From Gammaproteobacteria bacterium (GTDB taxonomy: Bacteria; Pseudomonadota; Gammaproteobacteria; Chromatiales; Chromatiaceae): a stretch of DNA of 15,058 bases. The first letter of the stretch is position 1; each line of letters opens with the position of its first letter. Under the pieces are notes generated by a model. The model was not told where the DNA came from. It saw only the letters and a program-made list of their open reading frames with translations, and did not search any database. This document shows positions 1-6,157 of the stretch, one piece after another. The position numbers were made by a program, and so were the translations under genes. The stretch is from NCBI GenBank assembly GCA_013041975.1, contig JABDQZ010000060.1, positions 1 through 15,058 of the forward strand, given 5' to 3'.

Positions 1-1
1 C

Positions 2-574
2 GGTGCCGTTCTCTGGAAGTTGACAGGACAATTGGCAGCAGGATTGTTTCTGGGCGGCTTGCTGGGAGCCTGGATTGCCAGTGATCAGAATACCCGTATC
101 CTGCAGCTGGTTTTTGGGGTGTTTGCAATCTCGGTCGGATTACAGATGTTTTTCCAGACACAGGCAGTTTCCCGGCGTATGTTGCCCGCCTGGCCTGTAA
201 TGAATGCTGTTGGTGGAGTGATTGGAACCGTCTCAGGTATTGTCGGTATTGGTGGCGGTTCCATGACGGTGCCATTTCTGACCTGGCACAATGTGTCGAT
301 TCGCCAGGCAGTGGCAACATCCAGTGCCTGCGGGTTGCCCATTGCTCTAGCAGGTTTTCTCGGATTTATGGCGACAGGCTGGGGTAATCTGGCGATGCCG
401 GAATACAGTTGGGGATATATCTATCTGCCGGCATTAATTTCTATAGCTGTATTGAGCGTATTATTTGCCCCTGTCGGAGCAAAACTGGCCCATAGTGTGC
501 CAGTTGGCTTATTAAAACGGTTTTTTGCGCTATTAATGATTATTGTCGGCATCAAGTTGACCGGGGTTATCTAA
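2..574 (+). CDS. TauE/SafE-family membrane permease, C-terminal part (cut by left window edge)
   Basis: This inner-membrane protein belongs to the TauE/SafE (DUF81) family, whose members export or import small anions such as sulfite, sulfoacetate or related organosulfonates. The reading frame is open from base 2 with no stop, so the start lies outside the window; a TTG at 20 is probably internal. About 190 residues are visible, against a usual 250-270. Roughly six hydrophobic segments can be seen. The second-half family signature is clear: a glycine-rich helix ending in GIVGIGGGSMTVPFL, followed by an ATSSACGLPIALAG segment. The first visible segments are the end of the first half of the duplicated fold. 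Substrate cannot be read from sequence; sulfite or another sulfur anion is a guess suggested by the family name. It converges with the next gene across a short hairpin. Truncation is due to the window edge, not decay. Confidence 0.85.
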   Translation, partial: GAVLWKLTGQLAAGLFLGGLLGAWIASDQNTRILQLVFGVFAISVGLQMFFQTQAVSRRMLPAWPVMNAVGGVIGTVSGIVGIGGGSMTVPFLTWHNVSIRQAVATSSACGLPIALAGFLGFMATGWGNLAMPEYSWGYIYLPALISIAVLSVLFAPVGAKLAHSVPVGLLKRFFALLMIIVGIKLTGVI

Positions 575-592
575 AAAACCGGCTTGCCCGGT
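573..592 (-). terminator. Rho-independent terminator for the leftward gene ending at 597
   Basis: Read on the minus strand, a 5-bp GC-rich stem (ACCGG/CCGGT, 588-592 with 578-582) closes a 5-base loop and is followed at once by six T. It begins four bases after the stop of the leftward hypothetical gene. On the plus strand the stem lacks a T-run, so it mainly serves the minus strand and overlaps the stop codon of the permease gene. Confidence 0.7.
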
Positions 593-596
593 ATTG

Positions 597-1280
597 TTAA
601 TAACCCTGCAAAGGAATGGCCCAGTTCGTCATCCGCCTGAATAACATCAGGTTGCCGTCGATATCACGCAATGCCAGCCTGTCATCCTTGTAGGCAAATT
701 CATACTGACGTGCAAATTGCTGTGCAGGAAAATAAATTCCCAGCCAGTGTTCTTTCAGGCGAATAATGCCACTTTGAACCTGGTCAGGCGAATGCCGGTA
801 AAACATTTTTACCTTCCCCTGACGGACTTCCATAATCATGCCGTCGCTGGCAGCCCAGCGTCCCTCAACCCAGTGAGGTTTGTAGGCTGGTGCTTTGCCG
901 GACTGGTACCCTGGAAGATAGGGGATAACAGCCCCCGGGTCCAATTGGCCTGCAAGGGGATTATATCCAGGCAGGCCTGGATAACCACCCGACAGCATTT
1001 GCTGCCATGCCATTGCCTGGGGCATGGACTGCCAGGGGGTAGGCGTGCCTTGTGGGCTCCATCCCTGGTAGTTAAACAATGGAAACTGGTTATAGCTTGG
1101 GTAGGGCTGGTTGTAGTAATCATCATCATCGTCAATCACGCCCATGATTTCGAGCATGGTGCGCATCATTTCGATAAAGATATTGTCGCGTGAATAACTG
1201 GCTGCGGAAGTATTCAAAGGAGCGCAGAAAACCAGTAGTGCGAAAATAAGTGCCTGATATTTTTTTTCTAATTGCGGCAT
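597..1280 (-). CDS. Secreted or periplasmic protein of unknown function, Tyr/Pro/Gly/Gln-rich centre
   Basis: I do not recognise a named family. From the ATG at 1280 the product has 227 residues. It opens with a typical Sec signal peptide: basic start (MPQLEKKYQ), hydrophobic core (ALIFALLVFCAPL) and a likely cut after NTSA. A run of five Asp followed by two Tyr comes next, then about 80 residues rich in Tyr, Pro, Gly, Gln and Trp that look disordered. The last ~90 residues look folded, starting near WVEGRWAASDG, with alternating strands and a conserved-looking WLGIYFP stretch; this resembles a small beta-rich domain, but that is only inference. A TTG at 1298 would add six residues; its nearest Shine-Dalgarno-like stretch is about 16 bases away, and the ATG has no strong site either, so the start is uncertain. 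The gene is divergent from rsd and ends at its own terminator. Confidence 0.75.
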   Translation of the reverse strand: MPQLEKKYQALIFALLVFCAPLNTSAASYSRDNIFIEMMRTMLEIMGVIDDDDDYYNQPYPSYNQFPLFNYQGWSPQGTPTPWQSMPQAMAWQQMLSGGYPGLPGYNPLAGQLDPGAVIPYLPGYQSGKAPAYKPHWVEGRWAASDGMIMEVRQGKVKMFYRHSPDQVQSGIIRLKEHWLGIYFPAQQFARQYEFAYKDDRLALRDIDGNLMLFRRMTNWAIPLQGY

Positions 1281-1388
1281 GTCAGGTTTTCTGCTCAATG
1301 GGTCGGGTTTTGATTTCCTTCAAATGCAAATAGGTTCATAATGGTCTTACCTAATATTATTTGTTTAGAAAATGTTACAGGTAATGCA

Positions 1389-1838
1389 ATGACTGTGGAT
1401 GATGCAACAAAACCCAGAGAAAAAACAGAACAAATGGTCAGCAAGTTGCTTGCCGAGCGTCGTGACATGCTGGTGCATTTTTGTCGGGTAGCGGGGCTGG
1501 ATCCCTACACGCCTGACAAGCCTTCACGCGAAATGCTTGAAGAGTTCTGCCAGGTACTGGTTGATTATTCTGCTTTTGGACATTTTGAAATTTACAGTCG
1601 TATTCTCTCAGGAGAGGAACGCCGTCAGCAGGTGGTTGGAGTTGCTAACAAGATTTATCCCAAAATTGCAGAGGCTACTGAATTCGCTGTTGCCTTTAAT
1701 GATAAATATGACGCATTGACGCACACAGAGCCGCTGGATCATTTGAATGATGACCTGGCCAAGCTTGGGGAAGAGATCGCGACACGTATCGAGGTTGAAG
1801 ATCAGCTTGTTGAAGCGATGATGGCGCGGGGTAGCTAA
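1389..1838 (+). CDS. rsd: Rsd/AlgQ-family anti-sigma-70 factor
   Basis: Rsd (AlgQ in Pseudomonas) binds region 4 of the housekeeping sigma factor in the cytoplasm and lowers the pool of free sigma-70, favouring alternative sigma factors as growth slows. The 149-residue product matches the family in length (E. coli Rsd is 158) and in its core: MLVHFCRVAGL near residues 27-37, FCQVLVDY near 53-60 and GHFEIYSRIL near 64-73 line up with LLVAYYNLVGI, FCQSLVDY and GHFSIYERIL of E. coli Rsd. The C-terminal helix is acidic, as in relatives. A longer frame opens at ATG 1341, but ATG 1389 has an AGG-containing ribosome site at 1379-1381 with good spacing, and the AT-rich -10-like stretches at 1337-1360 would lie inside the longer frame; I therefore prefer 1389. 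The gene stands alone, divergent from the secreted protein and convergent with slt. Confidence 0.85.
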   Translation: MTVDDATKPREKTEQMVSKLLAERRDMLVHFCRVAGLDPYTPDKPSREMLEEFCQVLVDYSAFGHFEIYSRILSGEERRQQVVGVANKIYPKIAEATEFAVAFNDKYDALTHTEPLDHLNDDLAKLGEEIATRIEVEDQLVEAMMARGS

Positions 1839-1974
1839 GTTCGATAGTTCCAGCGCGGCTTTCCAGAAGGCGCTGTGAATACATCCTTATACTTCGTACT
1901 TTTCATTCCAAATCCATGAAGAATGAGACTTCCGGGAAAGACAACTGAAACCGGCCTTCGCATCTGAAAGCAGA

Positions 1975-3933
1975 CTATTTAGAAGCTAGCTTGCGGAAAC
2001 TGGCTTGCTTGATAACTTCCGGCATTCGCTGTTTCATTCTGAAATTTTCAATTCCCAGTTTTTTGGCGTAAATGACGTTGTAGGCCAGCACGCTTTTCAC
2101 ATAATTTCTTGTTTCCCTGAATGGAACTAACTCAATCCAGATATCAGCGGGCATATTGCTTTCGGGTAACCAGCGTTTTACGCGATGTGGACCGGCGTTG
2201 TAGGCGGCGATTGCGAGTACCGGGTTTTTATCCAGCTGTTGATACACCTGTTGCAGATAAGTTGTTCCCAGACGGATATTTTTTTCTGGGTTAAACAGGT
2301 CCTGTTTGCTTGGATTTCGCATTTTAAGTTTGCGGGCTACAGAATTAGCTGTGCGCGGCATCAGTTGCATGAGTCCCAGTGCTCCGGCTGAGGAATGGGC
2401 ATCGCGCATAAAGGCGCTTTCCTGACGCATCATGGCGTAGATCCAGGGTGGATCAATTTCCTTGTGTTTGGCCGCTTTCAGTACCTGTTGTTTGTGTTTC
2501 AGTGGAAAACGGATACCCAGATCGTTCCAGGCTTTGGCCTTGGCCAGTGATGAGATGGCCCTGTCATGCCATTGCCATTCATGGGCTATTTGTGCAGCTG
2601 CAATCAGCTCATCCTGGTCGAAAGTCAGGGTAATAAAATACCATTCACGACGTGCATCCAGGTAACGTTCCAGGGCTAGTAATTCCCTGGCGCGTCGAAT
2701 ACCGGGTTCTTTTGAAACCGTTGAAAGAACGTCATTGTCAGTATCTATCGCAGCATGGTTAAGGGAGTAATCGGTACCACTGGCATCAGCTGCCATGAAT
2801 CCGTAAAAACTGCGTTGTTTCGATACCTTTGCAAACAGTTGACTGGCCTGTTCTTTTTGACCGGTCATTTGCAGCGCACGAGCACGCCAGTAGGTCCAGC
2901 GATCATTATTGCGATGTTCTGCGGGCATGCGCTCAATCCAGGTTAATACATCGGACCATTGCCCGTTGAGGAGGGCTGCCCGAATGCGGATTTCCTGGAG
3001 TTTTGTATCATCATGGCAGGGTTCAGCGAAAACCAGGTAATCGTATTCCTCCATAGAGTCCTTTTTCAGAAACTTGAGAGACAGTTTTGTTTCCACGCGA
3101 GCGATCAACTCGGGATTTTGCACAATGTCACGACGCAACTGGTTCCAGATTTCAAGGGTTTTTGGCAAGTCTTTTTGAGCCAGTTTTTCAATGCCGTGGA
3201 CAAATGCCAGTTCCTGGTAGGGGTGTTTGTCGGAAAATGACTTAATAGCCAGTCCCTGAGGGTTTTTTCTGATTTCCAGCCATTGATCGAAATGTTTGCG
3301 ACTGTTTTTATCAAGGGAACGGGACAGGTAGCGTGCCAGACTGACTTCATTATTTTCCAATGCCAGTGAAATACGTTTCCAGATACGTTCGTTTGTTTGA
3401 TAGCCCGCTTTTTTCCATTGCCTGAAAGGTTCATCACATTCCTTTGGTCGTGATTTACCATGTAACCAGGTGTTGGTGATCAGCGGCATTGCCTTGTCTT
3501 TCTGCCCGGTTTCCAGCAGGGCATTCAGGTGATAACAGGTGATGGTTTCTCCCTTGCCTTTTTCGTGGAAAGATAAAAACTGTTTCCAGCGACGTGTTTT
3601 GCCGAGCTTTTTCAGCCACGCTGATTGCAGTCGACCTGCAAGCGGTGTGTCTTCATAAGTATCGATGAAGTGGCGAATGCTTTTATCTGTCTGGCGATGC
3701 AGGTTATTACGCAGGTCTTTGTATATCAGGTAAGGATATAGCGGATAATGTTCCAGTTTCTTTTTCAGCTTGGTGAAGGTTTTTAGCTGGCCGCGTTGCA
3801 GGGCTTTTTCGGCTTGAAGAAACATTTTTCGCTGACTTTCGGTGTCTTTGGCGATATTGGCCATTGAACTGGGCGACAGGCTAAAACAAAACAGGAAAAA
3901 AAGAACCGGTAAAATACGGGCAGGAAAGGGCAT
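1975..3933 (-). CDS. slt: Soluble lytic murein transglycosylase (Slt70 type)
   Basis: This periplasmic enzyme cleaves the MurNAc-GlcNAc bond of peptidoglycan, forming 1,6-anhydro-muropeptides during wall turnover. The 652-residue product has a signal peptide (hydrophobic stretch ILPVLFFLFCFSLSPSS), a long alpha-helical superhelical region (U and L domains, about residues 30-480) and a C-terminal lysozyme-like domain. The catalytic Glu lies in MMRQESAF at residue 505, the same number as in the E. coli Slt precursor. It is followed by GALGLMQLMP, NPEKNIRLG and AIAAYNAGP, all family hallmarks. The open frame extends 47 codons further upstream, but ATG 3933 has a GGAG eight bases before it and starts directly with the signal peptide, so I take it as the start. 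It is divergent from the Sel1-repeat gene and convergent with rsd. No clear terminator with a T-run follows it. Confidence 0.95.
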   Translation of the reverse strand: MPFPARILPVLFFLFCFSLSPSSMANIAKDTESQRKMFLQAEKALQRGQLKTFTKLKKKLEHYPLYPYLIYKDLRNNLHRQTDKSIRHFIDTYEDTPLAGRLQSAWLKKLGKTRRWKQFLSFHEKGKGETITCYHLNALLETGQKDKAMPLITNTWLHGKSRPKECDEPFRQWKKAGYQTNERIWKRISLALENNEVSLARYLSRSLDKNSRKHFDQWLEIRKNPQGLAIKSFSDKHPYQELAFVHGIEKLAQKDLPKTLEIWNQLRRDIVQNPELIARVETKLSLKFLKKDSMEEYDYLVFAEPCHDDTKLQEIRIRAALLNGQWSDVLTWIERMPAEHRNNDRWTYWRARALQMTGQKEQASQLFAKVSKQRSFYGFMAADASGTDYSLNHAAIDTDNDVLSTVSKEPGIRRARELLALERYLDARREWYFITLTFDQDELIAAAQIAHEWQWHDRAISSLAKAKAWNDLGIRFPLKHKQQVLKAAKHKEIDPPWIYAMMRQESAFMRDAHSSAGALGLMQLMPRTANSVARKLKMRNPSKQDLFNPEKNIRLGTTYLQQVYQQLDKNPVLAIAAYNAGPHRVKRWLPESNMPADIWIELVPFRETRNYVKSVLAYNVIYAKKLGIENFRMKQRMPEVIKQASFRKLASK

Positions 3934-4021
3934 GTAGTCGCTCCAGTTGGTGAGCTCAAAGAGTAGAAATTGTGAGTGAAATTTACAATCAGTAATTACC
4001 CTGATTTTTTCCAAGAGAGCA

Positions 4022-4047
4022 TTGTTGTAATGGTGGTGTAATATAAT
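4022..4047 (+). promoter_or_regulatory. Putative sigma-70 promoter for the Sel1-repeat gene
   Basis: A perfect -10 hexamer TATAAT lies at 4042-4047, 28 bases before the ATG at 4076. The nearest -35-like match is TTGTTG at 4022-4027, but the spacer is only 14 bases, so the -35 assignment is weak. The slt upstream region is on the opposite strand of the same AT-rich gap. Confidence 0.45.
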
Positions 4048-4075
4048 CAACAAATTTTTTTCGGAAGTGAACATT

Positions 4076-4522
4076 ATGACTCACCAGCAAGACGAATATG
4101 ATATGAATCTCAGCAGCGGTATCGCCGCTTTCGAGACCAAAAGCTTTACCCAGGCAAAAATGTTTCTGGCTCCCATGGCCGAAGAGGGAAATCCCGAAGC
4201 CCAGTATCGCATGGCCATCATGGCGCAAAATGGTCTCGGAATGGTCGAAAATCCTTTAATGGCCTACAAGTACATGAAAGCGGCAGCCGAAGCAGGGCTT
4301 GGGCTTGCTATTCATGGACTCGGATTTATGTATCTGGAAGGTGAATGTGTCGAGCAGGATACTGGCAAGGCCATTGAATGGTTCAAAAAAGCGGCCGAAG
4401 AGCATGAACTGATTGGTTCAATGACTACCCTCGGTATGATTTATTTTGAGGGACGAGGCGTGCCTAAGGATGAGGAAGAAGGCAGGAAATGGTACCGCAA
4501 GGCGGGTTTTGATGAGTTTTAG
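4076..4522 (+). CDS. Small cytoplasmic Sel1-like repeat protein
   Basis: The 148-residue product is built almost wholly of Sel1-like (TPR-related) repeats of about 36 residues, which form antiparallel helix pairs that bind other proteins. Three repeats can be followed: about 39-74 (GNPEAQYRMAIM to KAAAEAG), 75-111 (GLAIHGLGFMYLEG to WFKKAAEEH) and 112-144 (IGSMTTLGMIYFEGRGV to KWYRKAG), preceded by a partial one. There is no signal peptide or membrane segment, so it should act in the cytoplasm as an adaptor; the partner is unknown. A GTG at 4067 would add three residues, but ATG 4076 is well placed after GGAAG at 4063-4067. The gene has its own -10 box and stands alone; the bidirectional terminator at 4631 ends it about 110 bases downstream. 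The 4523-4630 stretch holds nothing else I can identify. Confidence 0.88.
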   Translation: MTHQQDEYDMNLSSGIAAFETKSFTQAKMFLAPMAEEGNPEAQYRMAIMAQNGLGMVENPLMAYKYMKAAAEAGLGLAIHGLGFMYLEGECVEQDTGKAIEWFKKAAEEHELIGSMTTLGMIYFEGRGVPKDEEEGRKWYRKAGFDEF

Positions 4523-4630
4523 GTTTACGCTGATTTATTTAGCTGTTGTCATCCCGGGCAAAGCCGAGGAGTCTTGAGTTTACCTGGTTTTCCTTAGAAA
4601 AGGTCGCTTCCAGCGGTCGAGATGATAAAT

Positions 4631-4658
4631 AAAAAAGGGGCCTGACGGCCCCTTTTTT
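4631..4658. terminator. Symmetric bidirectional Rho-independent terminator
   Basis: A perfect 6-bp stem GGGGCC/GGCCCC closes a four-base loop (TGAC) and is flanked by six A on the left and six T on the right, so it reads as a strong terminator on both strands. It sits between the convergent Sel1-repeat gene and prk, 22 bases past the prk stop. Confidence 0.92.
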
Positions 4659-4679
4659 ATTCAAGCAGAAAACCTGTTG

Positions 4680-5549
4680 TTATTTGTCATCCATCATCTG
4701 TTCAATGATTGGAGAAAGAATGATTTCCATGGCAAAGCCCATTTTTCCGCCTGGTACAACAATGGTGTTGCGACGAGACATGAAAGAGCCTTCCAGCATG
4801 TTTAGCAGGTAAGGGAAATCAATGTTGTGTTTTGCAGGATCCTTGAAACGGATAACGATGAAGCTTTCATCCGGGGTAGGAATATCACGTGCAATAAACG
4901 GGTTTGAAGTATCAACCGTTGCTACACGCTGGAAGTTGATATCGGTTTGTGTGAACTGTGGCGTGATGTAGTTGATGTAATCCGGCATGCGTCGCATGAT
5001 GGTATCAACGGTAGCTTCTGCGGAGTAACCACGTTCGGCGTTATCACGATGGATTTTCTGGATCCATTCCAGGTTGACGTTGGGTACAACGCCGATGCCC
5101 AGATCAACGTGTTCTGCCACGTTGTGGTCTTCAGATTTTACCAGGCCATGCAGGCCTTCGTAGAACAGTACATCAGTGTTTTCTTCCAAAGCTTCCCATG
5201 GAGTGAACTCACCTGGCTTTTTGTCCGTGCCAAGGCGTGCATTATGCTCATCGGCTTCTTCTTCACTGTGCAGGTAGTAACGCTTTTCACCGCTACCGGT
5301 TTTACCGTAGGTTTCAAACAGTTCAGAAAGCTTGTCGAAACGATTGGCCTGTGGTCCGAAGTGACTCAGGTGCTCTTCAGCCATTTTCGAGCGCATTTCT
5401 ACACGATCATAACGGTGGTAGCTATCTCCCTCTACAACGGCAGCCTTGATGCCATCACGATAGAAAATATGCTCAAAAGCGCGTTTTACCGTGGTGGTAC
5501 CTGCGCCAGATGAACCGGTAATCGCAATTACAGGATGTTGTTTAGACAT
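4680..5549 (-). CDS. prk: Phosphoribulokinase, class I (Calvin cycle)
   Basis: PRK phosphorylates ribulose 5-phosphate with ATP to ribulose 1,5-bisphosphate, the CO2 acceptor of Rubisco, in the cytoplasm. The 289-residue length fits the octameric proteobacterial class I enzyme. The P-loop GSSGAGTTT covers residues 12-20. Residues known to matter in the Rhodobacter sphaeroides enzyme appear at the same numbers: Asp42, His45 and Arg49 in EGDSYHRYDR, Glu131 in FYEGLHG, Arg168-Asp169 in HRD and Arg173; position 53 is Arg where R. sphaeroides has Lys. Sequence is closer to my memory of chemoautotroph PRKs than to the E. coli PRK-like protein, for example in the KRYYLHSEEEADEHNARLG stretch. Start ATG 5549 has GAGGA at 5557-5561. 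No other Calvin-cycle gene is next to it. It has its own promoter and ends at the bidirectional terminator. Confidence 0.95.
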   Translation of the reverse strand: MSKQHPVIAITGSSGAGTTTVKRAFEHIFYRDGIKAAVVEGDSYHRYDRVEMRSKMAEEHLSHFGPQANRFDKLSELFETYGKTGSGEKRYYLHSEEEADEHNARLGTDKKPGEFTPWEALEENTDVLFYEGLHGLVKSEDHNVAEHVDLGIGVVPNVNLEWIQKIHRDNAERGYSAEATVDTIMRRMPDYINYITPQFTQTDINFQRVATVDTSNPFIARDIPTPDESFIVIRFKDPAKHNIDFPYLLNMLEGSFMSRRNTIVVPGGKMGFAMEIILSPIIEQMMDDK

Positions 5550-5615
5550 ATTTAAGTCCTCAATTTTCGATTTGGAATTCTGTCGGCCGAGATTTGAGTC
5601 TGACCGTGACGCGCG

Positions 5616-5624
5616 ACTATAGCA
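5616..5624 (-). promoter_or_regulatory. Extended -10 promoter of prk
   Basis: On the minus strand TATAGT (5621 down to 5616) is preceded by TG one base before it (5624-5623), giving the extended -10 pattern TGCTATAGT. At the normal -35 distance the bases read GGGCGA, which is not a -35 box. Transcription should start near 5609, leaving a leader of about 60 bases before the prk ATG. A promoter of this kind would suit activation from an upstream site. Confidence 0.55.
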
Positions 5625-5654
5625 CAGCTTTTCTGCAATCGCCCATGATGAGGA

Positions 5655-5687
5655 TCAATAGCGCAATAAGGATAGCTTAGCTATTGA
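5655..5687. promoter_or_regulatory. Dyad upstream of prk: candidate LysR/CbbR-type operator
   Basis: Two nested inverted repeats are visible. The outer one is TCAATAGC (5655-5662) with GCTATTGA (5680-5687). Inside it, TAAG-GATAG-CTTA at 5667-5679 has the T-N11-A form with dyad symmetry that LysR-type regulators such as CbbR recognise. Its centre (5673) is about 64 bases upstream of the inferred prk start, the usual place for a LysR recognition site. An alternative reading is a weak terminator hairpin for the coiled-coil gene ending at 5707, but no T-run follows on the minus strand. Confidence 0.4.
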
Positions 5688-5706
5688 ATACCAAGGGGAA
5701 ATTTTT

Positions 5707-6084
5707 CTATCGATTGCGAAGTGCGTTTAACTCAGCCTGTAAATCCTCATTTTCAGCAGTCAGCGCATCAATTTTTTCCTGTATGAACGGGTTATTGCGT
5801 GCCTGTTCCAGCTGGATTTTCAGGGTTTCGATTTCTTCTCTGAGGGCATTATTGTCTTCTTCTGACGGGTTTTGTTTGCTGTCAGCGCCATTATCCTGAT
5901 GACTGACTTTACAGTCTTTCAGCTTGCGTTTTACATGCCTGAGTTGTTCGGCCAGTTCCGTGGTGAGTTTGCGGTATTTTGCAGAGGAGCGTTGCCAGGC
6001 CACCATGAGAAACACGATGACAACAATTAGCAGAATAATTAATTCGACTCCCAGGTATACCGCCCAGGATGGAAGCTCCAGCAT
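5707..6084 (-). CDS. Small membrane-anchored coiled-coil protein of unknown function
   Basis: I do not recognise the family. The 125-residue product has one N-terminal membrane helix (about residues 9-30, VYLGVELIILLIVVIVFLMV), a basic stretch just after it (WQRSSAKYRK), then heptad-like charged sequence to the end, with a Ser/Asp/Gln-rich linker near 64-76. The last third (REEIETLKIQLEQARNN and IDALTAENEDLQAELNALRNR split by a Pro) should form a coiled coil. The basic residues following the helix place the coiled coil in the cytoplasm by the positive-inside rule. ATG 6084 has GAGG five bases before it. It is the last gene of the lpoA operon, 73 bases after the FAD dehydrogenase. It resembles divisome or scaffold proteins only in architecture, so I assign no function. 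Confidence 0.75.
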   Translation of the reverse strand: MLELPSWAVYLGVELIILLIVVIVFLMVAWQRSSAKYRKLTTELAEQLRHVKRKLKDCKVSHQDNGADSKQNPSEEDNNALREEIETLKIQLEQARNNPFIQEKIDALTAENEDLQAELNALRNR

Positions 6085-6157
6085 GCCTGCCTCATCAGAA
6101 TATTACATTAGGGTATTTTCGCAGGAAAACGATGGCATTGTCAGTATTAAAGCGTAT

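Noticed and set aside
2..574. Permease gene as a truncated pseudogene
   Set aside because: The frame runs intact from the window edge; only the missing flank makes it short.
717..1193. Rightward open frame (158 codons) opposite the secreted protein gene
   Set aside because: The leftward frame has a signal peptide, a sensible domain layout and its own terminator; the rightward one has a histidine/valine-rich low-complexity end and no start signal.
1851..1875. Hairpin CAGCGC/GCGCTG between the convergent rsd and slt genes as a terminator
   Set aside because: The loop is large (13 bases, with a small inner pairing) and there is no T-run on either strand. The 1839-1974 gap otherwise shows nothing identifiable.
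3934..4074. 47-codon N-terminal extension of slt
   Set aside because: It would place the signal peptide internally and shift the catalytic Glu from 505; ATG 3933 has a good ribosome site.
4947..5513. Antisense open frame (188 codons) opposite prk
   Set aside because: It mirrors the codon pattern of the clearly real prk gene and carries no family motif.
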